A DNA stretch of 41,055 nt, from the IMG/VR virus record IMGVR_UViG_3300045911_000142, positions 1-41,055 of that record. One strand, written 5' to 3'. Below, piece after piece: positions 27,047 to 36,327 of this stretch. How positions within the stretch are numbered: position 1 is the stretch's first letter; every line of letters begins with the position of its first letter. A program made the translations under genes and the position numbers. Source of the stretch: a virus. Under the pieces are notes generated by a model. It had not been told where the DNA came from, did not search any database, and saw only the letters and a program-made list of their open reading frames with translations.

Positions 27047-29208
27047 TATTGCGTCAATGTTGAGAATCCATTTTTTAGTTCAACATTTATAGTTTTACTG
27101 AACATATTCGTAACTTCATCACGATGTGATATAACCAACATGGACAGTTTATTTTCTACCGCAACAGACTTAATCATTTTTACGGCTTGTAAAACACCCA
27201 AACTACCCAGTCCAACGTCTAAACATTCATCTAGAATACAGAATGATATTTTTCCATGTCTGGCTTGTAATACGTCTCTAAACGCAAAAGATAATGCCAA
27301 ATTTATTCTAGCTTTTTGCCCAGCCGATAGATTTCCGTAATTAATAGATGTTCCAAACTGTTTGATTTCTGCCGTCATGTTATCTGTGAATTGAACTTGA
27401 TGTGGTAATCCCATTTTTTTAAGATACATCTGCAATCGATTGTTTAATAACGGGATGTTTTTATTTAATAGATTTTTTCTTATAAATGAATCTTTCTTTG
27501 TTAATAATTTATATAAGAAATTTTGGTGTTCTATCTCTGATCTGAGTTCCTCAATTTTTGAATAGTCACACTTTTTCGGAGGATTTTGTTCTAACTCTTG
27601 TATCGCTTGTTGGTATGGATTTTCAGCATTGACTAATGAATTCAGTTCATTTATACTTGTGTTTATTTGTAAAATTATAGAATTCAGTGATTGTCTATTA
27701 TTACCATTCAATCGTCGTTGTAATTCCGCTATTTTTGCTATTGATTCATCTAACTTAATACTCAATTCAGTATTATCAATACTTGATTCATTAAGTAATG
27801 AATATGGGTTTTCAGCAGATTTAATAGATTCTAACTGCTCTTTTTTGTTTTTAATTTCATTTAATTTCTTGTTAAGAGTAACAATATTATCAGCACCAAC
27901 ATGCTCTTTTAAAGTTGTAACCTTATTAGTTATCTTTTTAAGTTTATTTTGGATTTCAATAATATTCTTATTATTTTCTGTTAAAGAAGACTTATATTCG
28001 ACAATTTTTAATTCTAGTTCATCTACTTTCAAACTTGCCGATTCATACTTTTGCAGGCAGTATGGACATTTTGATTCTACTAGATGAGAAATTTCTTTTT
28101 CGGTTTGCTTTATTGTTTCAGAAAGTGTCTTATTCTCCGAATTTAATTTTGTTAATAGTATTTCCAATTCTGAAGATTCTTTCTTATATTTTTCTAATAG
28201 TTCACAAACTTCAATTTTACTTATTATAAGTTCTTCATCTACAGATTGTAGATAATCTTGAATATCTTTTACTTTTTGTTCATTATCAGAAATCCATTTG
28301 TAATATTTAATATTATTATTTTTGATTTCTAACTCTTTCTTTTTATTTGATTCAATTTGATCTGATATCCTGTCTCTCTCACGTTGAATTAGTGCGAGTT
28401 CTTCTACCGATGCCAGAAGATCATTATAATAATTTATATCATGACTTTCAATGAATTGTTTAATTTGTATTATTTTTTGAGACTGAGAAGAGTCCCAAGA
28501 TATCTTTTTTTCCTTTAGAGAATTTATTTGATATTGATATCGCTCTTCTGCTTGTTTAATTTCTTCTAAAATACCAAGATGTAAATTCAGATCACTATTT
28601 GTAGTCTTAATTTTTTCTTTAAGTAATTCCGCCTTTTGTGATATTTCAGTATAACCAAATAAATTTTCTAGGAAATCTCTTTGGTTAGCTTTTGAAGTGT
28701 GAGAGGCTGGTAAACTCAAAAATGGTTCATGTGTAGCAGAAATAGCAACAATTCTAGTAAAAACTTCAAAAGGTATGCCTATTATTGAGGTTATAAAATT
28801 GTTAGTTTCAGAAACCGAACTTTTGGTTATATCTTTAAATTGTCCATCTTTTTCAATCATGAACAACACACCATCACCACCCCTAGCAGAGTTTTTCCGA
28901 AATCGTATGATTTTGTATATAACACCATCCTTGTCGAAGGTAAGTTCAACCTCCATATTTTTCTTATTAATATTGTTAATAAGATTATTCTTTTCTATAT
29001 CCTCTATTGTATTATCATACAATGCGTAAGTTATAGCATGTAATATAGTGGTTTTACCTGAGCCATTACTATCAACAGCACCATCCACAGACGAATCTAG
29101 ATTCTTACCTAAAATTAGGGTTGGCTCGGTAAAATCCAAATTTACAGTAGTAAAATTATTACCATATGAAAGAAAATTTCTTAAAGAGACTGATATAAAT
29201 TTCATCAT
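27046..29208 (-). CDS. 46: Recombination endonuclease subunit gp46 (SbcC/Rad50-like ATPase)
   Basis: 720 aa (T4 gp46 560 aa; longer coiled-coil arms here). The N-terminal lobe has ISVSLRNFLSYGN and Walker A NGSGKTT (about 48-54). A long coiled coil follows, broken by a zinc hook CPYC (C381, C384), then the second coil. The C-terminal lobe carries the ABC signature NYGNLSAGQKARINLALSFAFRD and Walker B FCILDECLD, then the D-loop GLGSLGVL and ISHRDE. With gp47 it resects DNA ends for recombination-dependent replication and host DNA breakdown. Its ATGATG overlaps the gp47 stop (ATGA), with a second Met possible. The operon order 55-47-46 parallels T4. Confidence 0.95.
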   Translation of the reverse strand: MMKFISVSLRNFLSYGNNFTTVNLDFTEPTLILGKNLDSSVDGAVDSNGSGKTTILHAITYALYDNTIEDIEKNNLINNINKKNMEVELTFDKDGVIYKIIRFRKNSARGGDGVLFMIEKDGQFKDITKSSVSETNNFITSIIGIPFEVFTRIVAISATHEPFLSLPASHTSKANQRDFLENLFGYTEISQKAELLKEKIKTTNSDLNLHLGILEEIKQAEERYQYQINSLKEKKISWDSSQSQKIIQIKQFIESHDINYYNDLLASVEELALIQRERDRISDQIESNKKKELEIKNNNIKYYKWISDNEQKVKDIQDYLQSVDEELIISKIEVCELLEKYKKESSELEILLTKLNSENKTLSETIKQTEKEISHLVESKCPYCLQKYESASLKVDELELKIVEYKSSLTENNKNIIEIQNKLKKITNKVTTLKEHVGADNIVTLNKKLNEIKNKKEQLESIKSAENPYSLLNESSIDNTELSIKLDESIAKIAELQRRLNGNNRQSLNSIILQINTSINELNSLVNAENPYQQAIQELEQNPPKKCDYSKIEELRSEIEHQNFLYKLLTKKDSFIRKNLLNKNIPLLNNRLQMYLKKMGLPHQVQFTDNMTAEIKQFGTSINYGNLSAGQKARINLALSFAFRDVLQARHGKISFCILDECLDVGLGSLGVLQAVKMIKSVAVENKLSMLVISHRDEVTNMFSKTINVELKNGFSTLTQ

Positions 29209-30227
29209 AATTCTTCGTAAATCCTCAATAATTTTTGATTGTCTATTGTATCACTTTTCATTTGTCTTATCATTTCTTTGATGAGATTAGACGTACTTTC
29301 CATTTCCATATCTGTTAAGTCTATATTAGTATCGCCCTGTTTTTCTTCAAAGCTGTATTGCTCTTCTAAAGATAATTCTCTTAAATTATATTTTTTTATT
29401 AATTTTTCTTTAATATTAGAAGATTCTTCTAAAGTCATTTCAACATCTACAATACATCTGATTCTAGCATTTTTAAAAAGATATTGTTTTGGAGAATTAA
29501 TAATGTCACTAAAATTACATTTTACGTACTTGGGGCAATCTACCCAATTTTTATATTCAATTTTATTATTTTTTATATCGAATATACACATTCCCCTTTC
29601 AAAATCATTTGCATCTCCAAAATCGGCTGGAAATGCATTACCAATATAGTGAACATTATCTTTGTTTTGGCGTCTATGAAAATGACCTGAAAAAATCCTT
29701 TTAAACTTTTTAAAAGTTCCATGCTCTGGACCGTGGTCTAAAGTTCTATACTCGCCGGTAACGACGAATCCTTTAAATTCAAAATGTCCAAAAACGTAAT
29801 CAACATCATAGTTAATAAGGCTTGCATACTCATCCGGGAAAAGATATGGGCATATCAATAACTTATCTTTTTTCAACTCAAGGATTTCGTTTACAAGTGT
29901 TATATTTGATAATGATTCAAATGGATTAGTTGTAAAAACTTCACGATTATTTCTAAAATATAAATCGTGATTACCTATTATTACATAAACTGGAACCCCC
30001 AAATTATTCAATTTAGACATCCCTTCATATGAATATTTTAGTGTCATTCCATTAATAGAGTTTCTATGTTCATGCCAATCACCCAAGAAGAAAATGCCAT
30101 CTATCTCTTTATCATTTTTGACTTGATCACAAAACCAATCAATATAATTTAAACAGTCTTGGTTATGTATATCACTATTATTCATTCTACCGAAATGGAT
30201 ATCAGTAAACATAGCAATCTTTTTCAT
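29205..30227 (-). CDS. 47: Recombination endonuclease subunit gp47 (SbcD/Mre11-like)
   Basis: 340 aa, matching T4 gp47 (339 aa). All metallophosphoesterase motifs are present in order: FTDIHFG (D9, H11), FLGDWHEHRN, IIGNHDLYFRN, FGHFEFKG, and SGHFHRRQ. These bind two metal ions for the nuclease reaction. It forms the complex with gp46 encoded directly downstream. The ATG overlaps the gp55 stop by 4 nt (ATGA), so translation is coupled. Confidence 0.96.
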   Translation of the reverse strand: MKKIAMFTDIHFGRMNNSDIHNQDCLNYIDWFCDQVKNDKEIDGIFFLGDWHEHRNSINGMTLKYSYEGMSKLNNLGVPVYVIIGNHDLYFRNNREVFTTNPFESLSNITLVNEILELKKDKLLICPYLFPDEYASLINYDVDYVFGHFEFKGFVVTGEYRTLDHGPEHGTFKKFKRIFSGHFHRRQNKDNVHYIGNAFPADFGDANDFERGMCIFDIKNNKIEYKNWVDCPKYVKCNFSDIINSPKQYLFKNARIRCIVDVEMTLEESSNIKEKLIKKYNLRELSLEEQYSFEEKQGDTNIDLTDMEMESTSNLIKEMIRQMKSDTIDNQKLLRIYEEL

Positions 30228-30784
30228 TTCTGGTTTTCCTCGTCATCTTCACTTTGAACAGATTCTTCCAATTCGTCATGATGATATAAGTTGTCAGGAT
30301 CAACTAATGTATCTCTAATGTCTGTAATTTTATCAATTTTATCTAACTCATCATTTATAATAAAATCTCCGTGGTCAAAGAAATCATCTTCGTGATATTT
30401 CTCTAGATATGTGAAAGATGGAGTTAACCCAATATCAATAAGCACTTCGTCTTTAATTTCTCTCTGCTTTTTTTCGTGGTTTAGGTACTGATAAAAAGCA
30501 TGTCGAATTATTTGCGTAAAATATGCGAATGGATTTTTACTTTTTTCAGGATCGAAAGATTTCCATACTTTAACTATAGTTAACATGGCGAAGGCTTTCA
30601 TGTCTTCTTCATAAGAATAAATTCTCGAATAATCGCTATGTTTTGAATATCGTTCACATAACATTCTCAACATTTCAGCTAGTTTGTTTGACATTTTTCC
30701 TTGTGATCGACTTAACTCTATTTCAGTTAATAAATCAGCATTGTTAATATAGTTTTTGGGTTTCTTTTTGACCTTTTCCATCAT
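30224..30784 (-). CDS. 55: Late-transcription sigma factor gp55
   Basis: The opening PKNYINNADLLTEIELSRSQ closely follows T4 gp55 (KYNYVNNKELLQAI...), and the core has SYEEDMKAFAMLTIVKVWKSFDPEKSKNPFAYFTQIIRHAFYQYLNHEKK, the sigma region 2 (-10 recognition) pattern also seen in T4. The C-terminus is very acidic (HDELEESVQSEDDEENQ). Two adjacent ATGs exist; the second (30781) has the better 6-nt spacing from AGGAG and gives 185 aa, the T4 length. gp55 with the sliding clamp and gp33 directs RNA polymerase to TATAAATA promoters, several of which are visible in this window. It is itself behind a sigma70-type promoter, as expected for a gene needed before late transcription. Confidence 0.93.
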   Translation of the reverse strand: MMEKVKKKPKNYINNADLLTEIELSRSQGKMSNKLAEMLRMLCERYSKHSDYSRIYSYEEDMKAFAMLTIVKVWKSFDPEKSKNPFAYFTQIIRHAFYQYLNHEKKQREIKDEVLIDIGLTPSFTYLEKYHEDDFFDHGDFIINDELDKIDKITDIRDTLVDPDNLYHHDELEESVQSEDDEENQK

Positions 30785-30816
30785 TTTCTCCTAATATGTT
30801 ATATACATACATGGTA

Positions 30817-30844
30817 ATTATAGCATATTTTAATAATAATGCAA
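30817..30844 (-). promoter_or_regulatory. Sigma70-type extended -10 promoter of the gp55-gp47-gp46 operon
   Basis: On the minus strand: TTGCAT (30839-30844), 16-nt spacer, perfect TATAAT (30817-30822) preceded by TGC (extended -10). It lies about 33 nt upstream of the gp55 start and does not match the late octamer. Confidence 0.75.
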
Positions 30845-30866
30845 GAATTTAATATCTATCATTAAA

Positions 30867-30874
30867 AATAAATA
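30867..30874 (+). promoter_or_regulatory. Probable late promoter of the tape-measure gene (7/8)
   Basis: AATAAATA, 26 nt upstream of the ATG at 30900, the same spacing as the exact late sites. A TATAAT-like hexamer nearer the ATG (30889-30894) is too close to the start to be sure of. Confidence 0.45.
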
Positions 30875-30899
30875 GTAATTATATTGGATATAATTCATA

Positions 30900-33734
30900 A
30901 TGGATGCAAAAACTTCTGCAACTTTAGATCGTTTAGTGCAATCTCTTGATAAGCTCCAGAATTATATGGCTAGAAACTACAATTCTGGTCGCGGAGGTGT
31001 AGGAACTTCGGAACGAAGGTCAACAACATACTTTAAAGATTCTGACAAATTGCGCTCTGCTGAGATACAAAAAACTAGAGAAATAATAGATTCAACTACC
31101 GCATTTAAAATGCTTAAAGAAGCTATTAAGGGTTCTTCTAGAATGGCCGAAATCTTTACAGGTGAAGTTAGAAGAATTTATACTGAAGCTGATAAAGTTT
31201 TAGAAGAATATGAGGATACTCATAAAGACTTCATAGAATCGACAAGAAAGTATTTACAAACCCAAGGTTTGAATAATAAAGTATTGTATGAAAGTAGCAA
31301 AAATTTTAATATACTTGCAAATACTGCAAAAAGTTTAACCGATGCTTTTGATGAATATAGTACTCAACAAGAATTGGTGCAAAGTTTAAAAGAACAAGAA
31401 ACCAAACTCAGAGAGAAACGTGCTGCTACTAAAGATAGCGACGAACAAAAGGAATTAGACAAACAAATTAAAGCTTTATCTAAGAAGTTAAAGGCTGCAA
31501 CTGAAGCTGAAGAAGATGCTTTACAAAAATATCAACAGATTTATAATTCTAGACCAGTTCAAAATTTAGGAGAAGTTTTTAAAACTATTGATAAATCTCA
31601 TCCTATTTGGTTGCAGATGAACGAGGGATTGAAAGAATGGATTGAAACTGGCACTACTCAAAAAATAACTTACCAACAATTAAATACAGAGCTTCATAAA
31701 TTAATTGAAAATACTAAAATATATGATGAAACTTTAGTGGCTGTTGGTAAAGGCATGGAAGAGAGTTTGGAAAATTTCCAAAACTCATTGGTTAATTCTA
31801 TTCGAAATTTAAAAGCAGCAATTGCAGCAGGCGGTGCCATATTTGGTAGCAAAGTTATTGATGGTGTATTGGCACAGTTTAGGTATGGAATAATCCAATC
31901 TAATTTCACAGAAGCTTTACTTTCTGGTATATCTGATCCTAAGATGAGTCAAATCTTAGGTGACTACCAAACTGAATTGCGCAACTTGGCAGGCTCCGCT
32001 AATCTTGTTGATGCTTCTGATGATTTCAGGAAGGCCATAGAAGGTTCTGCTCGTAAAATGGGCCTAATTGGTGACGAAGCTGCCGATTTTACTGCTAACT
32101 TAATTAGAATGAAATATTCTATTGGTTTGGGAAGTAAAAATATTGACAGTTTTTATGACGGTATATCTGCTATAGCTAGAAGTGCCTTTATGACTAAAGA
32201 AGAGGTTATTGGTGTAATGCAAGACCTCCAAGAAGCCAACATATTGGGCACAATGAGAACTGATATCAAAAATGCTAAAGAAAGAGAAGAAGCAATACAG
32301 GCAGATATTGCAGCAATGCTTCGTCACGGCAAAGCGTTGGGTTTGACCACTCAACAAACTTTAGCATTTAGAAAAGAACTGGCCGGAAAGCGTTATAGTT
32401 CATTAGAAGAATTGATAAAAGCAAGGATTGGTGCATCTATGGCACAGTCAGCTCTTGGGCTTAACTTTGATATGGAAAAGGTTCAGGAGGCCAAGCGTAA
32501 GAATGCAATGGGAATTGCATCTGAAGAAGAACAAAAACTTTTGTTGGATTTTAGAACTGCAACTCAAAGAGCCACTCTTAATAAAATTGAGAAAGAAGGT
32601 GAAAGTGGATTAATATTTAGACAAATGTTAGATACAGTCAGCGGCGGAGACGCAGGTGTATCTTCGCAAGAACTATTAGAAGCCAAGGCTGCAAAATCAA
32701 CCCAAAGATCAGCATTTGAAGGGGATGATGCGGCAATCAAGAGATTTATGGAAGAAGGCATATTACCTTTGAATGTTAAATTTATAGAAGGTCAAAAGTC
32801 TTTCGCTGATCTAAAAAAGCAAGTTGAAGAAGTTGATAGTGCATTAGGCATATTTGAATCTGCAATACCTGATATTGTCGCAATATACCAAGGTTTAGGA
32901 CAAAACCCAGCGTTTGCATCACTTGTCGGTGGTGGCATTATATCAGCAATAGGTGGAGTATTTCAAACTATTGTTGCTGCTAGAATATTAACCCATCTTG
33001 GATTTCCTACTATAAGACAAATATTATTCGGTGGAGCCAAAAAACTTTGGAGTGGTGCGTTAAGTGTTTTCACTTCACCGTCTATGGCTAGATTTGGTCA
33101 ATTTTTACTTACTTTTGGTAGAAATGCATTGTCTTTGATAAATCCGATTGCAAAGCTTGGTGCAGCTTTCGCTGCAGGCTACGCTATTGGTACAGTTCTA
33201 TATGATGAAATATTATCAAAATCTGAGTTCTTTATACAAATATTAAACATGTTAGGTGGTGCAATCCAATCGACTGTTGGGTGGATTCAAAAGAATGTCT
33301 TAGGATTGCTCAGTGATGAACAAAAAATAGCGGGTGAAGAAAATATAAGAATAGGTCAGACGCAACTCAAGGAAGGTCAAGCATATTTTATTGGTAAAGC
33401 CTTCGATGCTGCAGCAGCAGTCGGATTAGCGTCAAAAGAAGAAGCAAATGCCGCAAAAGAAAAAATTTATGAAACCATCAATAAAACATCAGAAGAAGAA
33501 TATAAGAAAAGACAAGAAGAGAAAAAGGCTCTTGATGAAAGAATTGCAAAGGCAGTCGAAACGACTGCTGAAAATACCGGTAAGGTGGCTACCGCAGAAG
33601 AGCAAAAAAAGCAAGAAAGACAACAAAAAGCCTTTGAGACTAGAAGTATCCATGATATGGAAAGTGCATTAAGCGGAATAAACACAGAAATTTCAAATAG
33701 AATGAAAAAATATACCGATGTTAATAATTACTAA
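30900..33734 (+). CDS. Probable tail tape-measure protein
   Basis: 944 aa. It has the composition expected of a tape measure: long helical, charged N-terminal half (coiled coil about 150-225, LKEQETKLREKRAATKD... KQIKALSKKLKAATEAEED), a hydrophobic Gly/Ala segment at about 305-328 (AAIAAGGAIFGSKVIDGVL), two more at about 672-702 (FASLVGGGIISAIGGVFQTIVAARIL) and 735-768 (FLLTFGRNALSLINPIAKL... AGYAIGTVLY), then a Lys/Glu-rich coil. The protein would fill the tube and set tail length; at the usual 0.15 nm per residue 944 aa predicts roughly 140 nm. T4's equivalent gp29 is 590 aa and lies with the hub genes, whereas here it stands alone just before the portal. No peptidase motif seen. Confidence 0.72.
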   Translation: MDAKTSATLDRLVQSLDKLQNYMARNYNSGRGGVGTSERRSTTYFKDSDKLRSAEIQKTREIIDSTTAFKMLKEAIKGSSRMAEIFTGEVRRIYTEADKVLEEYEDTHKDFIESTRKYLQTQGLNNKVLYESSKNFNILANTAKSLTDAFDEYSTQQELVQSLKEQETKLREKRAATKDSDEQKELDKQIKALSKKLKAATEAEEDALQKYQQIYNSRPVQNLGEVFKTIDKSHPIWLQMNEGLKEWIETGTTQKITYQQLNTELHKLIENTKIYDETLVAVGKGMEESLENFQNSLVNSIRNLKAAIAAGGAIFGSKVIDGVLAQFRYGIIQSNFTEALLSGISDPKMSQILGDYQTELRNLAGSANLVDASDDFRKAIEGSARKMGLIGDEAADFTANLIRMKYSIGLGSKNIDSFYDGISAIARSAFMTKEEVIGVMQDLQEANILGTMRTDIKNAKEREEAIQADIAAMLRHGKALGLTTQQTLAFRKELAGKRYSSLEELIKARIGASMAQSALGLNFDMEKVQEAKRKNAMGIASEEEQKLLLDFRTATQRATLNKIEKEGESGLIFRQMLDTVSGGDAGVSSQELLEAKAAKSTQRSAFEGDDAAIKRFMEEGILPLNVKFIEGQKSFADLKKQVEEVDSALGIFESAIPDIVAIYQGLGQNPAFASLVGGGIISAIGGVFQTIVAARILTHLGFPTIRQILFGGAKKLWSGALSVFTSPSMARFGQFLLTFGRNALSLINPIAKLGAAFAAGYAIGTVLYDEILSKSEFFIQILNMLGGAIQSTVGWIQKNVLGLLSDEQKIAGEENIRIGQTQLKEGQAYFIGKAFDAAAAVGLASKEEANAAKEKIYETINKTSEEEYKKRQEEKKALDERIAKAVETTAENTGKVATAEEQKKQERQQKAFETRSIHDMESALSGINTEISNRMKKYTDVNNY

Positions 33735-33751
33735 CAGATAAAATTTAAATT

Positions 33752-33759
33752 CATAAATA
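33752..33759 (+). promoter_or_regulatory. Probable late promoter of the portal gene (7/8)
   Basis: CATAAATA, 21 nt upstream of the portal ATG in the 45-nt gap; one mismatch to the late consensus. Confidence 0.45.
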
Positions 33760-33779
33760 TTCGATAAACAGAGAAATAG

Positions 33780-35462
33780 ATGGCTATAACGAATTTTTAT
33801 AAAATTATAAAGCCTGCGGCACAAAATGCTGTAATAGGTAATAATCAAGACCTTAATGGTTATGGTGGTACATATGGAAATCTTACATGGTACCACCGCT
33901 TAATTACTGGTTCTTCCCAGAGAATACATCGTTATAAAGAATACGATGTTATGGATAATGATGTTGATATAACTAAAGCATTAGACGTAGTTGCAGAAGA
34001 AATTTGTGGAAATAATCCTAAAACTGAATTACCTTTAGAAATTAAAATTGTTGCAGGATCAGAACAAACCGTTACTAGTTCTCAAGTTATAACATTGAAA
34101 GCTGCATTAAGAACTTGGTGTAAGATTCACGATTGGAAATCCAGAATGTTTACAATCGCTAGAAATACGATAAAGTATGGTGATTGTTTCTTTTTAAGAC
34201 CAAAAAAGTTTGGAAAGAAATATATTTACATTCATCCTAAGAATGTCCAATCTGCAATTGTTGCTGAAGATGACATTACCGAGGTCAGAGGTTGGCAGAT
34301 AAAATTGGATTTTAATAATCCAAATACACCATACGGTAATTTCCAATTAAACAACTCCACTGGAGCTTATGGTATAACAAATGAGTATGGGATCGAAATA
34401 GTAAAAAGCGATGATGTGATTAGGTTTAGTTTAAATAGTGATATGACAGACGAGGCCCCATTTGGGGAATCCATCCTACGTTCAATTTATAAAACATTTA
34501 AACAAAAAGAATTATTAGAAAGCGCAATTTTGATTTATAGAATTCAAAGAGCGCCTGAAAAGTTAGTTTTTAATGTAGATGTTGGCAAAATGCCCGCATC
34601 TATGGTTCCTAGATTTTTAGAAAATTTTAAAAATGAAATTAAGCAGAAAAAAATTCCCACACAATATAATGGTCAAACTCAAATAGAATCCGTCTATAAT
34701 CCAAATAGTATGTCTGAAAACTATTATTTTGCCAAGAGGTCAGATGGGTCAGGTACTTCAGTTGAAGTACTACCGGGTGGACAGAATTTAGGAAATCTAG
34801 AAGACTTGGACTATTTTTATAATAAAATGTGGAGAGGCTTGAGAATTCCTAAATCATATTTTGACGGGACCGCAGAAGGCGGCGGTGTGGCTAACGACGG
34901 GAAGGTTGGAATAGCTTACATACAAGAAATTAAATTTGCATTGTATATAGAAAGACTACAAAGGGACTTGGAAAGAACTTTTGACTCTGAATTCAAAAGA
35001 TTTTTACATGATGCAAAAATAAACATAGACCATACTATATTTGAAGTAGTATTACCCGAACCTTCTAATTATAGTAAGTCTCGTCAACAGAGCATTGATG
35101 CTGACCTGCTTAACAATTACACTAATGCTGATGGTATTAGTTCGCTATCTAAGCGTTTTGCTCTTAAAAGATATCTTGGTCTTACTGAAGATGAAATTAA
35201 AGAGAACGAACGTCTTAAGAAAGAGGAATTGGGTATGGACCCTGATGGTGATGACATTCTTGATCTTCCTAAGATATATGCCCCAGACCAAGCAGAAGCT
35301 GGTGGTTTCGAGGGTGGATTAGGTGGAAGTATAGGTAGATTACCGGGTGACACTGGACCAGTTTTCGGCGACCAAGAATCTCCAGAGGAAAACACTGATA
35401 ATAATATAGAAGCCGAAATACCTACTGAAGAGCCTACAGCGGAAACTCCACCTAAAACTTAA
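33780..35462 (+). CDS. 20: Portal protein, gp20-like
   Basis: 560 aa (T4 gp20 524 aa). Conserved portal sequence is clear: WYHRLITGSSQRIHRYKEYDVMDNDVDITKALDVVAEEI near the N-terminus; RMFTIARNTIKYGDCFF; the DVIRFSLNSDMTDEAPFGESILRSIYKTFKQKELLESAILIYRIQRAPEKLVFNVDVG core; and LPGGQNLGNLEDLDYFYNKMWRGLRIPKSYFDG. The dodecameric portal is the DNA entry/exit ring and seeds head assembly. The C-terminal ~70 residues are Gly/Pro/Glu-rich and probably disordered. It is the first gene of a head cluster in T4 order (20, 67/68, 21). Confidence 0.95.
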   Translation: MAITNFYKIIKPAAQNAVIGNNQDLNGYGGTYGNLTWYHRLITGSSQRIHRYKEYDVMDNDVDITKALDVVAEEICGNNPKTELPLEIKIVAGSEQTVTSSQVITLKAALRTWCKIHDWKSRMFTIARNTIKYGDCFFLRPKKFGKKYIYIHPKNVQSAIVAEDDITEVRGWQIKLDFNNPNTPYGNFQLNNSTGAYGITNEYGIEIVKSDDVIRFSLNSDMTDEAPFGESILRSIYKTFKQKELLESAILIYRIQRAPEKLVFNVDVGKMPASMVPRFLENFKNEIKQKKIPTQYNGQTQIESVYNPNSMSENYYFAKRSDGSGTSVEVLPGGQNLGNLEDLDYFYNKMWRGLRIPKSYFDGTAEGGGVANDGKVGIAYIQEIKFALYIERLQRDLERTFDSEFKRFLHDAKINIDHTIFEVVLPEPSNYSKSRQQSIDADLLNNYTNADGISSLSKRFALKRYLGLTEDEIKENERLKKEELGMDPDGDDILDLPKIYAPDQAEAGGFEGGLGGSIGRLPGDTGPVFGDQESPEENTDNNIEAEIPTEEPTAETPPKT

Positions 35463-35468
35463 TTTAGT

Positions 35469-35476
35469 AATAAATA
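35469..35476 (+). promoter_or_regulatory. Probable late promoter of the prohead core genes (7/8)
   Basis: AATAAATA in the 36-nt gap after the portal gene, 23 nt upstream of the next ATG, followed by an AAGGAA ribosome site. Confidence 0.45.
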
Positions 35477-35498
35477 ATAAAAATAAGGAAATATAAAA

Positions 35499-35930
35499 AT
35501 GGTAAAGACAAATCTTTCAAAATTCATAAATTCAATCATTGATAATGATTTTACTTCTGCTGAGAAATATCTTAAAGAAGTAATGACCGAAAAATCACAA
35601 AATATTCTTGCTGAGGACCACGATGATGTGATGTCTGCTGAAGAAATGCATGAGTATATTGAAAAACTCTGGAAAAAGACAAAAACTGATAGTCAGAAGA
35701 GAGATTTCCTAAAGCATGTTTCAAAAGCATTAAGAAAAGAAAAATGTTCAGAAAAAGATTTCGAAGAGTGTGCTGAAAAGGTCTGTGAAAAAGGTAAGAA
35801 ACATTGTGATGATTTAATTCATTCATTAGAAAAAGTTCTTGGTATAACTGCTAATCCTAAAAAGGCTAAACAGGAAGTTAATAGAGATAGAGCACGCACT
35901 ACAGAAAGAGTTAAGAAGACGGTATCGTGA
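35499..35930 (+). CDS. Prohead core protein, gp67/gp68-like
   Basis: 143 aa, highly charged. The N-terminal 40 residues, LSKFINSIIDNDFTSAEKYLKEVMTEKSQNILAED, follow the pattern of T4-type prohead core proteins (short helix, IxxxD, A-rich helix, then an (I/L)-x-E site, here ILAE, where gp21 could cut). The middle has four cysteines (KCSEKDFEECAEKVCEKGKKHCDD), unusual for a core protein. It follows the portal, the position of T4 gene 67. The same N-terminal pattern recurs in the 131-aa protein downstream, so the two are probably diverged paralogues. The exact T4 equivalent is uncertain. Confidence 0.75.
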   Translation: MVKTNLSKFINSIIDNDFTSAEKYLKEVMTEKSQNILAEDHDDVMSAEEMHEYIEKLWKKTKTDSQKRDFLKHVSKALRKEKCSEKDFEECAEKVCEKGKKHCDDLIHSLEKVLGITANPKKAKQEVNRDRARTTERVKKTVS

Positions 35931-36133
35931 AAATACAAAATCTTTTAACTTATCTTACGGGGAGTTTTAAACTCCCCAATGTTTATAAGGATAAAGACCC
36001 TAAAAAGAAAATCATAAAGTTAAAGAAAAATAAGTATGGTGCCGAAAATCCATCATCTTTATTTACAGGTGGTTATACAGTTCCAGTATCTGATATTGGT
36101 GGCGGCGAAGGTAATGGTGGTGGTGTAGAATGA
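35927..36133 (+). CDS. Small head-cluster protein of unknown function (68 aa)
   Basis: GTG start overlapping the previous stop (GTGA) and its own stop overlapping the next ATG (ATGA), so it is co-translated with the core genes. Residues 1-20 are hydrophobic/aromatic (IQNLLTYLTGSFKLPNVY), then very basic (KDKDPKKKIIKLKKNK), then a Gly-rich tail (SDIGGGEGNGGGVE). A perfect 19-nt palindrome lies in codons 11-17. No family recognised. A basic core or decoration peptide is possible but unsupported. Confidence 0.6.
   Translation: MKIQNLLTYLTGSFKLPNVYKDKDPKKKIIKLKKNKYGAENPSSLFTGGYTVPVSDIGGGEGNGGGVE
35959..35977 (+). other. Perfect palindrome/hairpin inside the 68-aa gene
   Basis: GGGGAGTTTTAAACTCCCC, 9+1+9 nt. 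It would fold into a stable hairpin just after the gene's start. No T-tract follows, so it is not a standard terminator; it may modulate translation of this small gene or be a protein-binding site. Confidence 0.6.
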
Positions 36134-36327
36134 AACAGAGATTTAAACAATTCATTTTAGAAAAATATATTCATTATATTGATACTGTAAAGGATCAAGA
36201 TAATTATGACACAGACGATGAAAATAAAATAAATAATAAAGATAAAAAGAATATGGATTTAAAAAAGATTAAATATTCTTTTAATTTGATTAAATACTTA
36301 CAACAGGCAAATGCCGGAGACAGATAA
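36130..36327 (+). CDS. Small head-cluster protein of unknown function (65 aa)
   Basis: ATGA overlap with the preceding gene and TAATG overlap with the next. The N-terminus MKQRFKQFILEKYIHYI has an ILE site and resembles the short targeting peptides of T4 internal proteins (MKTYQEF-IxE style). The middle is rich in Asp/Asn/Lys (KDQDNYDTDDENKINNKDKK) and probably disordered. It could be a small core or internal protein; no family recognised. Confidence 0.55.
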   Translation: MKQRFKQFILEKYIHYIDTVKDQDNYDTDDENKINNKDKKNMDLKKIKYSFNLIKYLQQANAGDR

